A stretch of 64,000 bases of DNA. Source: Anaerolineales bacterium. Its GTDB lineage: Bacteria; Chloroflexota; Anaerolineae; Anaerolineales; Villigracilaceae. Location: positions 967,216-1,031,215 of the forward strand of contig JABTUU010000001.1 in assembly GCA_015075275.1 (NCBI GenBank), given 5' to 3'. How positions within the stretch are numbered: position 1 is the first letter of the stretch; every line of letters begins with the position of its first letter. The notes beneath the pieces are model-generated. The model did not search any database. It worked only from the letters and a program-made list of their open reading frames with translations, and had not been told where the DNA came from. Shown piece by piece: positions 41,913-51,841 of this stretch. The translations under genes were made by a program, and so were the position numbers.

Positions 41913-43937
41913 TCAACCGCCGCAAGTAAAGACGGCGTAATGTTCGTCTAAGTAAATTGGCGTTCGATTATTTTTCAAAACCTCGACCGAATCCCACAAG
42001 CGGTCTCTCTCAGTTAGAACAATCGCGTTAATGTCGTTCACTTTACAAAGCGCATCTGGTTCGTCCCAATTTCTGACATCGGTCAAATTAAATAGATTAG
42101 CCACTTCGGCAACCTTGGCGTTGTATTCGTCTAAAGGCACTCCGTAAGACGTGCGATCCGAGATAACGGATTGACGCATTCCGTACAATCCGCTGGGGCG
42201 ATTAATGATGTCTGCCGGGTTGTATTGAACGATAGAATTCTGCGGCAAGGTTTGATTAATAACGGAATATGCTTCGCGCGCGGAATAAATAACGCGTCCC
42301 GCTTCCGAGCCGTAAGTAAGTTGGTAAAAAAAGCGCAAAGAAAATAAATCTAACGCGGTGGAGCAAACGCCTAACGCAATCAAAACGAGCAGCCAATATT
42401 TTGAAGCGGGAGAAAATCTAAAAGATTTTCGCGGCGATAGGAATAATTGATCGAGAGCATCCGCGCCCCAAATCAACAAGATAAATTGACCGGGCAGCCA
42501 AGCCCGCCAGCCCAGATCGTTATTTTCAATCAGCGTCGAACGCGCGAACGTGCCGAGTAAAAACGAGACGCATAATATCAGCGTTTCGGCAAGGTAATAC
42601 GGATTCTTGCAAATTTGCGTTCTATTGAGTTTAAGCCAGAGGAACCCTGCGAACATAAAAAAACCAAGTTCGAGAAAATAATTGAGCGGCAAGGAAATTA
42701 ACCGAAAAAAGTATTTCCAAATTGAGGGAGCGTCGAAGGCAACGTCCGTTATGCTGAATGCGCGAATCGTCGGCGCAATCGGAAAAGCGTTCGCTCCATC
42801 CGCGCTGGCGGAAAACAAGCCAAGCATAAATGAGCCTGATAAAATCAGCGCAACTAGGCCCGCAAATATCATCGGAAAAATCAAAAAGCGGTTTTCTTTT
42901 TGCGCGTAAAGCGCCGCCGCCCACAATGCCCAAAACAAGACGAAGATCAACGTAACCCAAACGGAAAGTCCTAACGCGGAAGCAAAAGCGACGCCCGAAA
43001 AAGCGAACGCAATCAAACGCGTTTTGAGCGGTTTATCTCGCGCAACGTATGCCAACAGCGTTCCGCTAAGCGCCGCAACCAACGCCGCTACATGATGCGG
43101 AACCCATAAAAGCGAACCGACCCAAGCGGTAATCTGTTCGTTCCAATGTTCTACGTCGCCGACGGCGCTCGCGCGAGCCTGTATAAACGACAATACGGGA
43201 AGAAGATCCAAGCCCGTTACGGCAAGCAAAGCGACAGCGATCCATATTTTTTTTCGAGATCCATTATTTTTTTTGGCATCGCGCAAACGAAGATAGAAAG
43301 CGATTAACGCCATAAGCGCCAACCCGCACCAAATGACGCTGGCAAATAAAGCGACGCGCGCGTCCACAAACGAGCCGCCCATTATGTCTATCACGCTGCC
43401 GAGAATGTACCAGAAGAAGTAGAGAAAAGTTAATTTGACAGGATGATGCGGGTAATAACTTGGGTTGATTGGCGGAACGCCCGTGCGCGTCATCGCGTCA
43501 ATGATCGAGACGCGCGTCGTATGGTCGTAAGAGGCTACGCTGAAATAAAGTTCTTTCGCGCCGAGTTGCAGATCAATTAACGAAATGAGAGCGATAAGAA
43601 TCCAAGTCAGAGCCGCTCCGACCAAAGCGCGCGGCACGGTGCGAATAGAGAAGGCCGGCTTCTCGCGCAAGAGCAACATTAGAAACGCGCCCGTGAAGAG
43701 AAAGGTCATAATCAACGCCGCATTCATCGAAAGCAGACTAGCGACGAGGTAATAAAGAATCGGACAAACAGCAATGGAGAGCAAAGGCGCGATAGCGAAA
43801 CGAGTTAATAGGCGGCGCGAGCGAAAGTCAAAAAGATCAAACGTCCAGCCGCAGACATAGCCTGGAAAGACAAGGACAAAGGGAAAAAGGGCAAAGGCGA
43901 GAGTCACGCCCGCAATATCTTGAAGGGTGAAGTTCAT
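41913..43937 (-). CDS. Large multi-spanning membrane protein of the polysaccharide operon
   Basis: A 674-residue protein with about 12 or more hydrophobic helices and a C-terminal extracytoplasmic part (~545-674; RVIYSAREAYSVINQTLPQN, then NPADIINRPSGLYGMRQSVI). A loop near residue 165 (TRTGVPPINPSYYPHHPVKL) and the general plan resemble GT-C membrane glycosyltransferases or DUF2298-like proteins. It probably acts in transfer or export of the polysaccharide made by the upstream genes. Last gene of the operon; its start overlaps the flippase-like gene by 4 nt. No specific activity can be read. Confidence 0.6.
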   Translation of the reverse strand: MNFTLQDIAGVTLAFALFPFVLVFPGYVCGWTFDLFDFRSRRLLTRFAIAPLLSIAVCPILYYLVASLLSMNAALIMTFLFTGAFLMLLLREKPAFSIRTVPRALVGAALTWILIALISLIDLQLGAKELYFSVASYDHTTRVSIIDAMTRTGVPPINPSYYPHHPVKLTFLYFFWYILGSVIDIMGGSFVDARVALFASVIWCGLALMALIAFYLRLRDAKKNNGSRKKIWIAVALLAVTGLDLLPVLSFIQARASAVGDVEHWNEQITAWVGSLLWVPHHVAALVAALSGTLLAYVARDKPLKTRLIAFAFSGVAFASALGLSVWVTLIFVLFWALWAAALYAQKENRFLIFPMIFAGLVALILSGSFMLGLFSASADGANAFPIAPTIRAFSITDVAFDAPSIWKYFFRLISLPLNYFLELGFFMFAGFLWLKLNRTQICKNPYYLAETLILCVSFLLGTFARSTLIENNDLGWRAWLPGQFILLIWGADALDQLFLSPRKSFRFSPASKYWLLVLIALGVCSTALDLFSLRFFYQLTYGSEAGRVIYSAREAYSVINQTLPQNSIVQYNPADIINRPSGLYGMRQSVISDRTSYGVPLDEYNAKVAEVANLFNLTDVRNWDEPDALCKVNDINAIVLTERDRLWDSVEVLKNNRTPIYLDEHYAVFTCGG

Positions 43938-44926
43938 ATCCGCGCGTCCTTGCTAAAGCGCCATAAAGCCGATAGTCCCCAAAGACCGACGACGAGATAG
44001 CCGAAGATTTGACTGACGATAATAAAGGCAAGCGCATCCGCTTGCGAAACGCCGAAGGGGGTCAGCGCCGCGATCGCCACAAATTGATAAACGCCGACGT
44101 AGCCCGGCGTTGACGGAATCGCGCTGGACAGTCCCAACGCGGCGAGCAGAACGAAGGATTGCGAAAGCGTCAGGCGCAAGTTGAGAATATACGCTAGAAA
44201 AATATTGCCGACGGCATCCAAGAGCCAGACGAGCGCGGTGAGCAAGATGAATCGCAAAACGCGCGGCGCATGATTTAAGGCGCGCAATCCGCCGTTGAAT
44301 TGACGAAGAAAAGCGCTCGCTTTTTCTTTATGCGATTCTTTCAACAGCGGCACGTTGACAAGAAATCGCGCAAGCGGTTCTCCAAAACGCGGAAGGGAAA
44401 ATAAAATCAGCAAACCGATTATTCCTAAAATCAAAACGCTTTTCAATGCATTTTGAAATGCGGGAGAGAGAACGCCGTTCAAAGACAGCGCCGCCGCGCC
44501 TAAAATAATCAACGCGATCATATCCATCAGCCGCTCGACCAAACCCGCCGCCAACGCGTACGATGCGGAAATAGGATTGCGCTTTCCCAAGTACGCGGCG
44601 CGGATCAATTCGCCGGCGCGGGCGGGCAAAAGATTGTTTCCCAAATAACCCGCCATATTCGCCCAAAAAACGTTGAGCGGAGGCAGAGTCCGCTCGGCGC
44701 TGAGTAAAATCCGCAAACGCCAAGCGCGGATAAAAAACGTCACGCTGCTCCAAAGGAAGAGGAGCGGCAAATAAGCATAATGCGCGTTCTGTAATTTTTC
44801 AAAAAAAACACGCCAGTCCAAATTTCGCAGGGCAAGCCAAAGGAAAAGCGCCGCCAACAAAAGGGACAAAACCGCCAGCCAACGCTTCGGCGTTTCTGTT
44901 TTTGATTCGCCGAATGCCGAAAACAT
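43934..44926 (-). CDS. LPG_synthase_TM / AglD-like flippase-family membrane protein
   Basis: A 330-residue protein with eight or so hydrophobic helices. Family signatures are YLGNNLLPARAGELIRAAYL near the N-terminal third and IPSTPGYVGVYQFVAIAALT near the end. It belongs to the lysylphosphatidylglycerol synthase transmembrane family without the synthetase domain, proteins often placed next to polyprenyl-phosphate glycosyltransferases in surface glycan clusters. ATG 44926 is used; a TTG at 44935, overlapping the upstream stop, is an alternative. Exact role unknown. Confidence 0.75.
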   Translation of the reverse strand: MFSAFGESKTETPKRWLAVLSLLLAALFLWLALRNLDWRVFFEKLQNAHYAYLPLLFLWSSVTFFIRAWRLRILLSAERTLPPLNVFWANMAGYLGNNLLPARAGELIRAAYLGKRNPISASYALAAGLVERLMDMIALIILGAAALSLNGVLSPAFQNALKSVLILGIIGLLILFSLPRFGEPLARFLVNVPLLKESHKEKASAFLRQFNGGLRALNHAPRVLRFILLTALVWLLDAVGNIFLAYILNLRLTLSQSFVLLAALGLSSAIPSTPGYVGVYQFVAIAALTPFGVSQADALAFIIVSQIFGYLVVGLWGLSALWRFSKDARI

Positions 44927-44931
44927 ACGCG

Positions 44932-45858
44932 TCAAAAGTTGATCCGTTCTTTTTCAATCACCAGCGGGCGACGCATCACTTGCGTATAAATCGCGCCGAT
45001 GTATTCGCCGACAATACCTAAGAAAAACAACTGCACCGAGCCTAAAAAGAACAAGCCAATAATAATCGGCGCCGAGCCGAGCGAAAATTCAAACCAGAAA
45101 ATTATCTTATACAGCAAATAGATCGAGCCGATTAAAAAGCTGACAAGGGCGGAGAAAAATCCGAACATCGCGGCGAGGCGCAGAGGGACTTTGGTATAAC
45201 CCGTCATGCCCAACATCGCCATATCATAAAGCGTGTAAAAATTATTCTTGCCGATTCCGTGTTCGCGGCGCGGCTGCTCAAATTCGATGCGGGCGATGGG
45301 AAAGCCGAGATCGGCAATCATGCCGCGAAAGTACGGATAGGGGTCGTCCAGTTTTCGCAAAATGTCCACGACTTGACGATCGTACAACCCAAAGCCGGTG
45401 AAGTGTTCGATCAAATCCACGTCGGAAAGGCTGTGCAAGCCGCGATAATATAAAGTTCGCAAAAGATAAAACAATCCTCGCTCTTGGCTTTTCGTCTTTA
45501 CGCCGATAACTACTTTATAACCGCGCTCCCATTGCGCGATGAATTCGGGGATGCGTTCGGGCGGGTCTTGCAAATCAGAAGCGAGCGTAATGACCGCGTC
45601 GCCGGCGGCTTGCAAGAGCGCGTAATACGGCGAGCGGATATGTCCAAAATTGCGCGTGTTGAAGACCGCTTTTACGCGCAAATCTTTTTCCGCAAGCGCG
45701 CGAATCTTCGCCTGTGTTTCGTCGGTTGAAGCGTTGTCAATGAAGATGTGTTCGTACTCGCGCCCATCCAGCGCGGCGCGGATGCGCTCGTAGAGTTCGT
45801 CCACGTTTTCGGCTTCGTTATAACAAGGCGTAACCACGCTAATCAATTTTTGCGTCAT
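44932..45858 (-). CDS. Family 2 glycosyltransferase, polyprenyl-phosphate type (GtrB/ArnC-like)
   Basis: A 308-residue protein started at ATG 45858 (AAGGA 6 nt upstream). The GT-A domain begins ISVVTPCYNEAENVDELYER and has the DLQDPPERIPEF motif. Two C-terminal hydrophobic helices (AAMFGFFSALVSFLIGSIYL; SAPIIIGLFFLGSVQLFFLG) and the ending QVMRRPLVIEKERINF match dolichol/undecaprenyl-phosphate sugar transferases. It likely loads a sugar on undecaprenyl phosphate on the cytoplasmic face, for use with the downstream flippase-like and GT-C-like proteins. Confidence 0.9.
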   Translation of the reverse strand: MTQKLISVVTPCYNEAENVDELYERIRAALDGREYEHIFIDNASTDETQAKIRALAEKDLRVKAVFNTRNFGHIRSPYYALLQAAGDAVITLASDLQDPPERIPEFIAQWERGYKVVIGVKTKSQERGLFYLLRTLYYRGLHSLSDVDLIEHFTGFGLYDRQVVDILRKLDDPYPYFRGMIADLGFPIARIEFEQPRREHGIGKNNFYTLYDMAMLGMTGYTKVPLRLAAMFGFFSALVSFLIGSIYLLYKIIFWFEFSLGSAPIIIGLFFLGSVQLFFLGIVGEYIGAIYTQVMRRPLVIEKERINF

Positions 45859-45876
45859 CGTCAATCCTTAGCAACC

Positions 45877-46959
45877 TTACAAGCCGCGACTAAATAGTTT
45901 CTTCTTCAAATTTTCATCGCGGTTATAGAGACTGTCCATTGAGTCGACCATCAACGGCTCGTCCGCTTTGATGTCTTTCGCCAACACTTGATCGTTCAAT
46001 AATTCGCGGCAAGAAAGTTGTCCTTTTTGCAACGGGATGGCGAGATAAAAATCTTCGTCCGTTAGAACGTCGCCGGCGGATAAATCGCGTTTGGCGTACA
46101 CGCCGCGCACCAGCGTAGTCAGATAGTCAATTTCTTTTTGTGGGGAGGGCGCTTTTTGCGTAGCGGGCGCGCCGCACATTTCCCGCGCTTTGTGAAAGGC
46201 TTGAAACCATTGCGCGATCTGTTCGGGCGTCGAGCAATAAGGCGAGAAAGGCTTGTCTTCAGTTTTTATATCAATATGACGCTCAAATGTTCGCGCGCCT
46301 TTTGCGTAAGCGATCAACATGGACGAATGCCAATCATGGTACTCGTGCGTGGACAAGCCGATGATATGTCCAGGGTAGCGCTGCCGCAAGAAATCAATTT
46401 GATTGAGTTGCAATTCAGAATCTTCGGAAGGATAAATCGAAACGCAATGATTGATTGCCAGCGGAATATTGCGATGCTCGAAAAACGCGACCATATCGTC
46501 AATATCCTTCAGGGACGATCCGCCAGTGGAGACCATGACCGCCTTGCGCGTTTTGGCGATCGCTTCCATCAGGGGCCAGTCGGCAATATCCGAACTGGCG
46601 ATTTTGATAATATCCACATTCAGCGCCACGCATAAGCCTACGGAACGCTCGTCGAACGGAGTCGCCATGCGGACGCATCCTGCGCGTCGCACCGCTTCGG
46701 TCAGTTGCGCGAGCTCGTCGCGCGAGAGTTTGGTATCCAACGTTTTTTTGATATAACGAATATCTTCTCGATGTAGAAAATCTTTGTGGATGAAACTATC
46801 CACATCGCGGAATTGCAGTTTGATCGCGGCGCGGACGTTGTTGTAGCGCGCCACCGTCCCAAACTCCTTGACAATTCGCAAGCCGCGGTTCACGTCGCCC
46901 CAATGATTATTAGCCAATTCCAAGACAAATAAATCTTCAAAAATATCGCGATTGATCAT
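45877..46959 (-). CDS. NeuB-family sialic-acid-like synthase with SAF domain
   Basis: A 360-residue protein. The TIM-barrel NeuB domain begins FVLELANNHWGDVNRGLRIV (family E-x-x-x-NHxG), continues with KLQFRDVDSF, ATPFDERSVGLCVALNVDII, IGLSTHEYHDWHSS and FERHIDIKTEDKPFS; a C-terminal SAF/antifreeze-like domain (LVRGVYAKRDLSAGDVLTDE) follows. Such enzymes condense PEP with a hexosamine to a nonulosonic acid. The usual partners (CMP-transferase, hydrolysing epimerase) are not in the window, so the true substrate may differ. GGAGG lies 5 nt before the start. Confidence 0.85.
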   Translation of the reverse strand: MINRDIFEDLFVLELANNHWGDVNRGLRIVKEFGTVARYNNVRAAIKLQFRDVDSFIHKDFLHREDIRYIKKTLDTKLSRDELAQLTEAVRRAGCVRMATPFDERSVGLCVALNVDIIKIASSDIADWPLMEAIAKTRKAVMVSTGGSSLKDIDDMVAFFEHRNIPLAINHCVSIYPSEDSELQLNQIDFLRQRYPGHIIGLSTHEYHDWHSSMLIAYAKGARTFERHIDIKTEDKPFSPYCSTPEQIAQWFQAFHKAREMCGAPATQKAPSPQKEIDYLTTLVRGVYAKRDLSAGDVLTDEDFYLAIPLQKGQLSCRELLNDQVLAKDIKADEPLMVDSMDSLYNRDENLKKKLFSRGL

Positions 46960-47055
46960 AAATCCTCCAGCGCTTCATCAGACCTTATCAGATTTCTCTT
47001 CGCTTCGCTTGTCGAAATGACAAACCCAATAATCAAAAATAATTTCAGATAATAT

Positions 47056-48852
47056 TTATTCTTCCCATTCGGGGATGAGCAGATTTTCGCGCAGTTCCTC
47101 GCGCGTCAAAAACGGGAACATATCTTCCAGCGGCGCGGAAACGATGCGTCCGTCGGGCAGTTGCCGCGATGCTTGACGCGGCTCAAAGCCTTGCGCGGGG
47201 TCAATCACGACTTCGCAAATCACAGGACCGGGCGTCGTAAGGATTTCATCCAATCGTTCGGAAAAATCTTCGCCATCCAATCGCCAAGCGGGAATGCCGT
47301 ACGCCTGCGCCAGTTTCATCGTATCGGGAAACGAAACGTCCGATGCGGGGCTTTCGCCGACGACATCGCCAAAAAATCCCTTTTGCGACGTGCGAATGGA
47401 AAGGTAGCCGCTGTTGTTCAGCACAAACAATTTAAGCGGAAGTTGATAATGCGCGACGGTTTGCAACTCTTGTATGTTCAATTGCAAACTGCCGTCGCCG
47501 GCTAAACAGATTACGCGCCGTCCGCCGCCCGCAATCGCCGCGCCAATCGCCGCCGGCAGATCGTAACCCATCGAAGCGGATCCCGAATTTGAAAATAAGC
47601 GCTGACCTAACTTAATCTTCGCCGTTTGAAACGAGATAATACAAGCGCTGGCGTTGCCCGTAACGACAATATCGTCTTTATCTAAATTCTCAAATAACGC
47701 TTCAATAAAATAATACGGATTAATTTTCCCGTTGAACTCGCGCTGCTTCGGCGACACGGCGGGATACTTTTGATTGCGCTCTTTGCACCACGCCAACCAT
47801 TCGGAAAACTGCGAAGCGTCCCAATCCGTTAACTGGCGATTCATCTCTTTGAAGAAATCGCGCAAGTCGGCTTGAATTGGCAAATCCGGTTTAATCGTTG
47901 GACGCCTCAACTCTGCGCCGTCCACATCTACCCAAATTTTATAAGCGGCGCGGGCAAATGAATTCCAAGCATATCCCGTTTGACGAATGTTCAAGCGGCT
48001 TCCCAGTATCAATAACACATCTGAATTTTGGACTGTAAAATTTCCGCCGCGTGTGCCAATCGTGCCCGGGCGGCCACAAAAAACAGGGTCGTCAGAATCA
48101 ATAATGTCATGAGTCCAACCAGTTGTGACGGGAATTCCAAGTTTATGAACAATGTGTAGAAATTCGTCCGTTTGATTTGAGATACGGACTCCGCTTCCTG
48201 CCAAAATGACGGGGCGCTTGGCATTTTGTAATAGAGTTAAGGCTTGGGTGACAGAATCTTTTAATTGAACAGAAACAGGCTCAGGGTCCAGAAAAGAAGC
48301 GAAGCCTTCCATTTCATTTTCATTGATTTGACTCGCTTGCACGTTAATGGGAATATCCAACCAGCAGGGACCAGGCCTGCCCATTTGACAAAGATGCCAT
48401 GCTTTTTCAAGATGGTAGCGAATGGTTTGCGGGTCGGTGACTGTGACCGCGTATTTTGTAATCCCTTTTACCATCGAAACAATATCCACTTCTTGATCGC
48501 CGAGTTGACGCAAGTCGGGCAGATCGTAAGTTCGGATGTACGTCTCGCGCTTGACTTGCCCAGAGAGGACAAGCATGGGAATCGAATCCGTCCACGCGCC
48601 ATAGACTCCGTTTAACGCGTTGATGCCGCCCGGACCCGTGGTTACGTTCACAACGCCTGGCTGACCAGAAACACGCGCATAGCCTTCTGCCGCCATCGCG
48701 CTGGCTTGTTCGTGGTGATTGAAAATTGTTTTTATCTGCGGATGTTTGCCAATGGCGTAATTGAGAAACATCGAGCCGCCGCCCGTGAGCATAAACACAT
48801 GGCGGACGCCAAATTCGGCAAGTTTGCTGGCAATATAATCGGAAACTCTCAT
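47056..48852 (-). CDS. TPP-dependent acetolactate-synthase-like enzyme (YerE-like candidate)
   Basis: A 598-residue protein started at ATG 48852 (MRVSDYIASKLAEFGV). It has the three domains of the acetohydroxyacid synthase family: Pyr domain with the catalytic Glu in FNHHEQASAMAAEGYARVSG, a central domain, and the PP domain with the TPP motif AGDGSLQLNIQELQ ending in LNNSGYLS. In a CDP-dideoxysugar operon such enzymes include YerE, which attaches a two-carbon unit to CDP-3,6-dideoxy-4-keto-glucose in yersiniose synthesis. That role is inferred from context; a different ketoacid condensation is possible. Confidence 0.82.
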   Translation of the reverse strand: MRVSDYIASKLAEFGVRHVFMLTGGGSMFLNYAIGKHPQIKTIFNHHEQASAMAAEGYARVSGQPGVVNVTTGPGGINALNGVYGAWTDSIPMLVLSGQVKRETYIRTYDLPDLRQLGDQEVDIVSMVKGITKYAVTVTDPQTIRYHLEKAWHLCQMGRPGPCWLDIPINVQASQINENEMEGFASFLDPEPVSVQLKDSVTQALTLLQNAKRPVILAGSGVRISNQTDEFLHIVHKLGIPVTTGWTHDIIDSDDPVFCGRPGTIGTRGGNFTVQNSDVLLILGSRLNIRQTGYAWNSFARAAYKIWVDVDGAELRRPTIKPDLPIQADLRDFFKEMNRQLTDWDASQFSEWLAWCKERNQKYPAVSPKQREFNGKINPYYFIEALFENLDKDDIVVTGNASACIISFQTAKIKLGQRLFSNSGSASMGYDLPAAIGAAIAGGGRRVICLAGDGSLQLNIQELQTVAHYQLPLKLFVLNNSGYLSIRTSQKGFFGDVVGESPASDVSFPDTMKLAQAYGIPAWRLDGEDFSERLDEILTTPGPVICEVVIDPAQGFEPRQASRQLPDGRIVSAPLEDMFPFLTREELRENLLIPEWEE

Positions 48853-48907
48853 TAGAATTCTCAGCCTTCGCACTTAACTAGTAGGCAGAGGCGCAGTCTT
48901 AGTTCAA

Positions 48908-50089
48908 TCATTTTAGAAAAACAATTTCATTTTTTAGATTCATGCGCTTAATCTGCTTAGCAATCGCTTGATGATGAAGGAGCGTCGTAATTAAAATAGG
49001 CGCGCCAAGGCCGCCTAACTCGTCTGGCGCAATAATTGGAGTATTATGCAATACTTTACCATGATTAATTGGGTTATTATCCACAAACGCCAGAATATCC
49101 GCATTGGCTAAAGAAGTTTCGGAAAGCAGTTTCATGGCAAGCTGACCCGTTCCCCACAAAATAATAGGTAATTTTCTCGCCAACAGTTCGTCAACGCGCG
49201 CGTTAATACCGTTCATTATTTCCTGCGAACAAACAATATATTCCTCGATTTTCAAACGCAAAGATTCGTCTTTTTTAGAATTGCGAGAATGGGCGCATGC
49301 GCCCTTTTTCCAAAAGCCGAATACGGCGGGATAAAACATATCCGCATTAATGGGTAAATTTTTTGTTCCACTTATCTCTAGCGAAAAGCCGCATTCGTTC
49401 ATCAAATTTTCAAGGCACATTAGGGAGAAATGATTAATATGTTCCGTGTTGAAATCCTGAAACGGCGCGTAAAGAAAATCTTTATATCGGGAAGCGTCGG
49501 GTGTTTCTAAATAAATTACGCCATCGGGTTTCAAATTATCCTCAATCCAGCGAATTGCGCCTTGCACATCTTGCACATGCTCCAACGTATGAGACAAGAT
49601 AATACAATCGAACGCCCGCTCTCTAAAAGGTTGAAACAACGAACCTTGGCGCGCCTCAATGCCCAGTCTGCGCGTATTTTCCACGCATGTTATAGAAGGG
49701 TCTACGCCGCACAAGTTCTGATACCCCAATTCTTTTAATCCCTTAAGCACTCCGCCGTTGGCGCAGCCTACGTCCAAAACGCTGGCATTGGGATTGTTCA
49801 GAAAATCTGCAATCTGACGCGCGGTCCCTTGTTGTCGTTGCCAATCGTATGGGTTCTCAACGCCGCCTGTTCCGGTTTTCGCGTCTTCATATTTTGAATA
49901 ATGCGCGTAAAACTTATCGTAATCGGCTTGCGCTGCCGTCGTATCGGCAAAAACAAAACCGCATTGCGCGCAAGCAACCACATCATACCCGCTCGAAAGC
50001 GGATGCCCAACAGGCAATGTAAATTTTTGCGAATGCAAAAACTCCGCTTCTTCCGCAGTGCAAATTGGACAAAGCCGTTTTGATTTCAC
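48908..50089 (-). CDS. SAM-dependent C-methyltransferase-like protein
   Basis: A 393-residue protein with GTG start at 50089 overlapping the upstream stop (GTGA); GAGGAG lies 7 nt before. Three parts: an N-terminal zinc knuckle (CPIC...CAQCGFVF), a class I methyltransferase core ([34 protein letters not shown]), and a C-terminal Rossmann-like part ([17 protein letters not shown]). This is the architecture of sugar C-methyltransferases such as TylC3/NovU-type enzymes that act on 4-keto sugars. C-methylation of the CDP-linked sugar is inferred. Confidence 0.82.
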   Translation of the reverse strand: MKSKRLCPICTAEEAEFLHSQKFTLPVGHPLSSGYDVVACAQCGFVFADTTAAQADYDKFYAHYSKYEDAKTGTGGVENPYDWQRQQGTARQIADFLNNPNASVLDVGCANGGVLKGLKELGYQNLCGVDPSITCVENTRRLGIEARQGSLFQPFRERAFDCIILSHTLEHVQDVQGAIRWIEDNLKPDGVIYLETPDASRYKDFLYAPFQDFNTEHINHFSLMCLENLMNECGFSLEISGTKNLPINADMFYPAVFGFWKKGACAHSRNSKKDESLRLKIEEYIVCSQEIMNGINARVDELLARKLPIILWGTGQLAMKLLSETSLANADILAFVDNNPINHGKVLHNTPIIAPDELGGLGAPILITTLLHHQAIAKQIKRMNLKNEIVFLK

Positions 50090-51132
50090 GTTGCGACTCC
50101 TCGATAAAACAAAATTACACGCTTGATTGAATCTTCAAGCGAAACATATTGCTTTAGCCTCAATTCATCCTGCGCTCTTTTTGTAGATGGGACATATCTT
50201 TCTGGCGCCGCTAATGGATTTGGCTTTCCATGAATCTCTACAGAAGTATTTGGACTTATACCTCTGGCTACGCTTCTAGCTGTTTCCGCTATCGAGACCT
50301 CTTCTTCACTCCCAACATTATACGCACGCCCCGACTCCCCGCGCAGGAGAATTGTCCATAGCCAAATAGCAAGGTCTGCCGCATAGAGATAAGAGCGATA
50401 GGGTGTGCCATCTCCTTTTATGACGATTGGTCCGCCCTTCAGCGCATCGCGGATAAAATTGCCAATTGCAAAGTGAATATCTAATGGCAAATAAGGTCCC
50501 ACAAATGCGAAACAGCGCGCAATCTTCATCTCGATATGTGATTGCTTTGCGTAAAGGGCGCATAAATGTTCAGCAACGCGCTTGCCCTGTCCATAAGCGG
50601 ATTTCGCATCGAGCGGGTCGGGCGCGCCAATATAATCTTCGGGAATGTGCGTCAGTCCGGAAGGTTGTTTCCCATAGACCGCGCCCGAACTCGTCAGCAG
50701 GAATTTCCGCGCATTGCATTGCGCCGCAAAGTCCAGCATGTGCCGCGTCCCTGCGACAATCGTATCCAACATCAAAAGCGGATTTTCGTCGTTGAGTTTC
50801 GCGCTGGATTCCGTCGCGGCATGAATTACATGACTGAACGTACCGGCGGGAAAATCGAAATTACGAACGTCGCCTTCGACGAGAACGACGGCTTGATTCT
50901 GCGCGAGGTGCGGCGCTTTCTCCTCAAAAGAACGCGGCGAACGGGTCAAGACCGTCGCGCGCGCGTTAAGATTCAAGCGCTCGTTCGCCCAAAGAAAACT
51001 CTCCAAGAGCCAACAACCGAAGAAGCCCGTTCCGCCGCTGATGAAAATTCGTTCGCCGCGCAATTCGTCCCATAAATCGCGGGTGTGGTGAAGAATATGA
51101 TCGAGGTCGGCGGCTAAGCGATTGCGATTCAT
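50086..51132 (-). CDS. SDR-family NAD(P)-dependent sugar epimerase/reductase
   Basis: A 348-residue extended short-chain dehydrogenase started at ATG 51132 (GGAG 5 nt upstream). The cofactor motif is [20 protein letters not shown], the catalytic Ser lies in [10 protein letters not shown] and the Tyr-x-x-x-Lys in SAYGQGK. The C-terminal part has the [16 protein letters not shown] region. In CDP-dideoxyhexose pathways an SDR reduces the C4 ketone (abequose, paratose and tyvelose enzymes), so this is the likely final step; epimerisation is another option. Overlaps the methyltransferase start. Confidence 0.85.
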   Translation of the reverse strand: MNRNRLAADLDHILHHTRDLWDELRGERIFISGGTGFFGCWLLESFLWANERLNLNARATVLTRSPRSFEEKAPHLAQNQAVVLVEGDVRNFDFPAGTFSHVIHAATESSAKLNDENPLLMLDTIVAGTRHMLDFAAQCNARKFLLTSSGAVYGKQPSGLTHIPEDYIGAPDPLDAKSAYGQGKRVAEHLCALYAKQSHIEMKIARCFAFVGPYLPLDIHFAIGNFIRDALKGGPIVIKGDGTPYRSYLYAADLAIWLWTILLRGESGRAYNVGSEEEVSIAETARSVARGISPNTSVEIHGKPNPLAAPERYVPSTKRAQDELRLKQYVSLEDSIKRVILFYRGVAT

Positions 51133-51133
51133 G

Positions 51134-51841
51134 CTACTCCCAAGCGTCAATTAAAATGCGTTCGGCGGGCGCGCCGCGTTGACGCAAACCGTCCGACAAG
51201 GCGCGAATCATCTGTGGAGGTCCTGCAAGGTAATAGTCGGTTGCCAGCGGGTTGGGGATAGAACTCCAAACGCGATTAAGATCCACGCGCCCCAATACGC
51301 AATCCGTTCCCGCGGCGGATTCTTCCGCAAAATAGGTCGCGTGAAAATTCGGGCAACGTCGCAACGCCTCATCCGCCAGCGGACGATAGATTAACAGATC
51401 GTGGCGACGCGCGCCGTAGAAAAGAAAAGTTTGATTTTCAGATTGGGGCGACAATCCGTCAATAAACGCGGTGAACGCAGTAACGCCGGTGCCGCCCGCT
51501 AGCAAACAAGCGTCGCTTTCGGGGTTGACGATGAATTCGCCATAAGGCAGTTTCACCCAAACGCGCGCGCCCAGTCGCAACTCGGATTCCATACGCTCGG
51601 TGAATTTCCCTTTGACGGCGTAAGTGATTCGCAAAAGATCGCGTTGCGTCGGCGCGCTGGCGATGGAGAAAACGCGCGACTCGGGCCAGAAATCACCGGG
51701 TTTGTAATCGTCCAAAGCGAGGTGTAAAAATTGTCCCGCCGCAAAGCGCGGCGCGCGCGAATCCAAACGAAGCGTTAGGGAATAAACGCGCTCGTCGTGA
51801 TCGTCCAACGCGACCACTTCGCAAGGGATTTTCTGCGGCAT
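51134..51841 (-). CDS. Short CDP-6-deoxy-glucoseen reductase-like flavoprotein (E3 without Fe-S domain)
   Basis: A 235-residue ferredoxin-NADP reductase-type protein: FAD-binding barrel ([23 protein letters not shown]), NAD(P) domain ([30 protein letters not shown]) and a family-typical end ILIDAWE. Its place immediately after rfbH makes it the E3 partner that reduces the RfbH (E1) reaction. Known E3 proteins (AscD/DdhD) are about 100 residues longer because of a plant-type [2Fe-2S] domain, which is absent here. An unlinked ferredoxin may carry the electrons. Start overlaps the rfbH stop. Confidence 0.78.
   Translation of the reverse strand: MPQKIPCEVVALDDHDERVYSLTLRLDSRAPRFAAGQFLHLALDDYKPGDFWPESRVFSIASAPTQRDLLRITYAVKGKFTERMESELRLGARVWVKLPYGEFIVNPESDACLLAGGTGVTAFTAFIDGLSPQSENQTFLFYGARRHDLLIYRPLADEALRRCPNFHATYFAEESAAGTDCVLGRVDLNRVWSSIPNPLATDYYLAGPPQMIRALSDGLRQRGAPAERILIDAWE

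Noticed and set aside
45877..46959. NeuB-like gene as proof of sialic acid synthesis
   Set aside because: No CMP-sialate synthetase or UDP-GlcNAc epimerase/hydrolase in the window; only the family call is kept.
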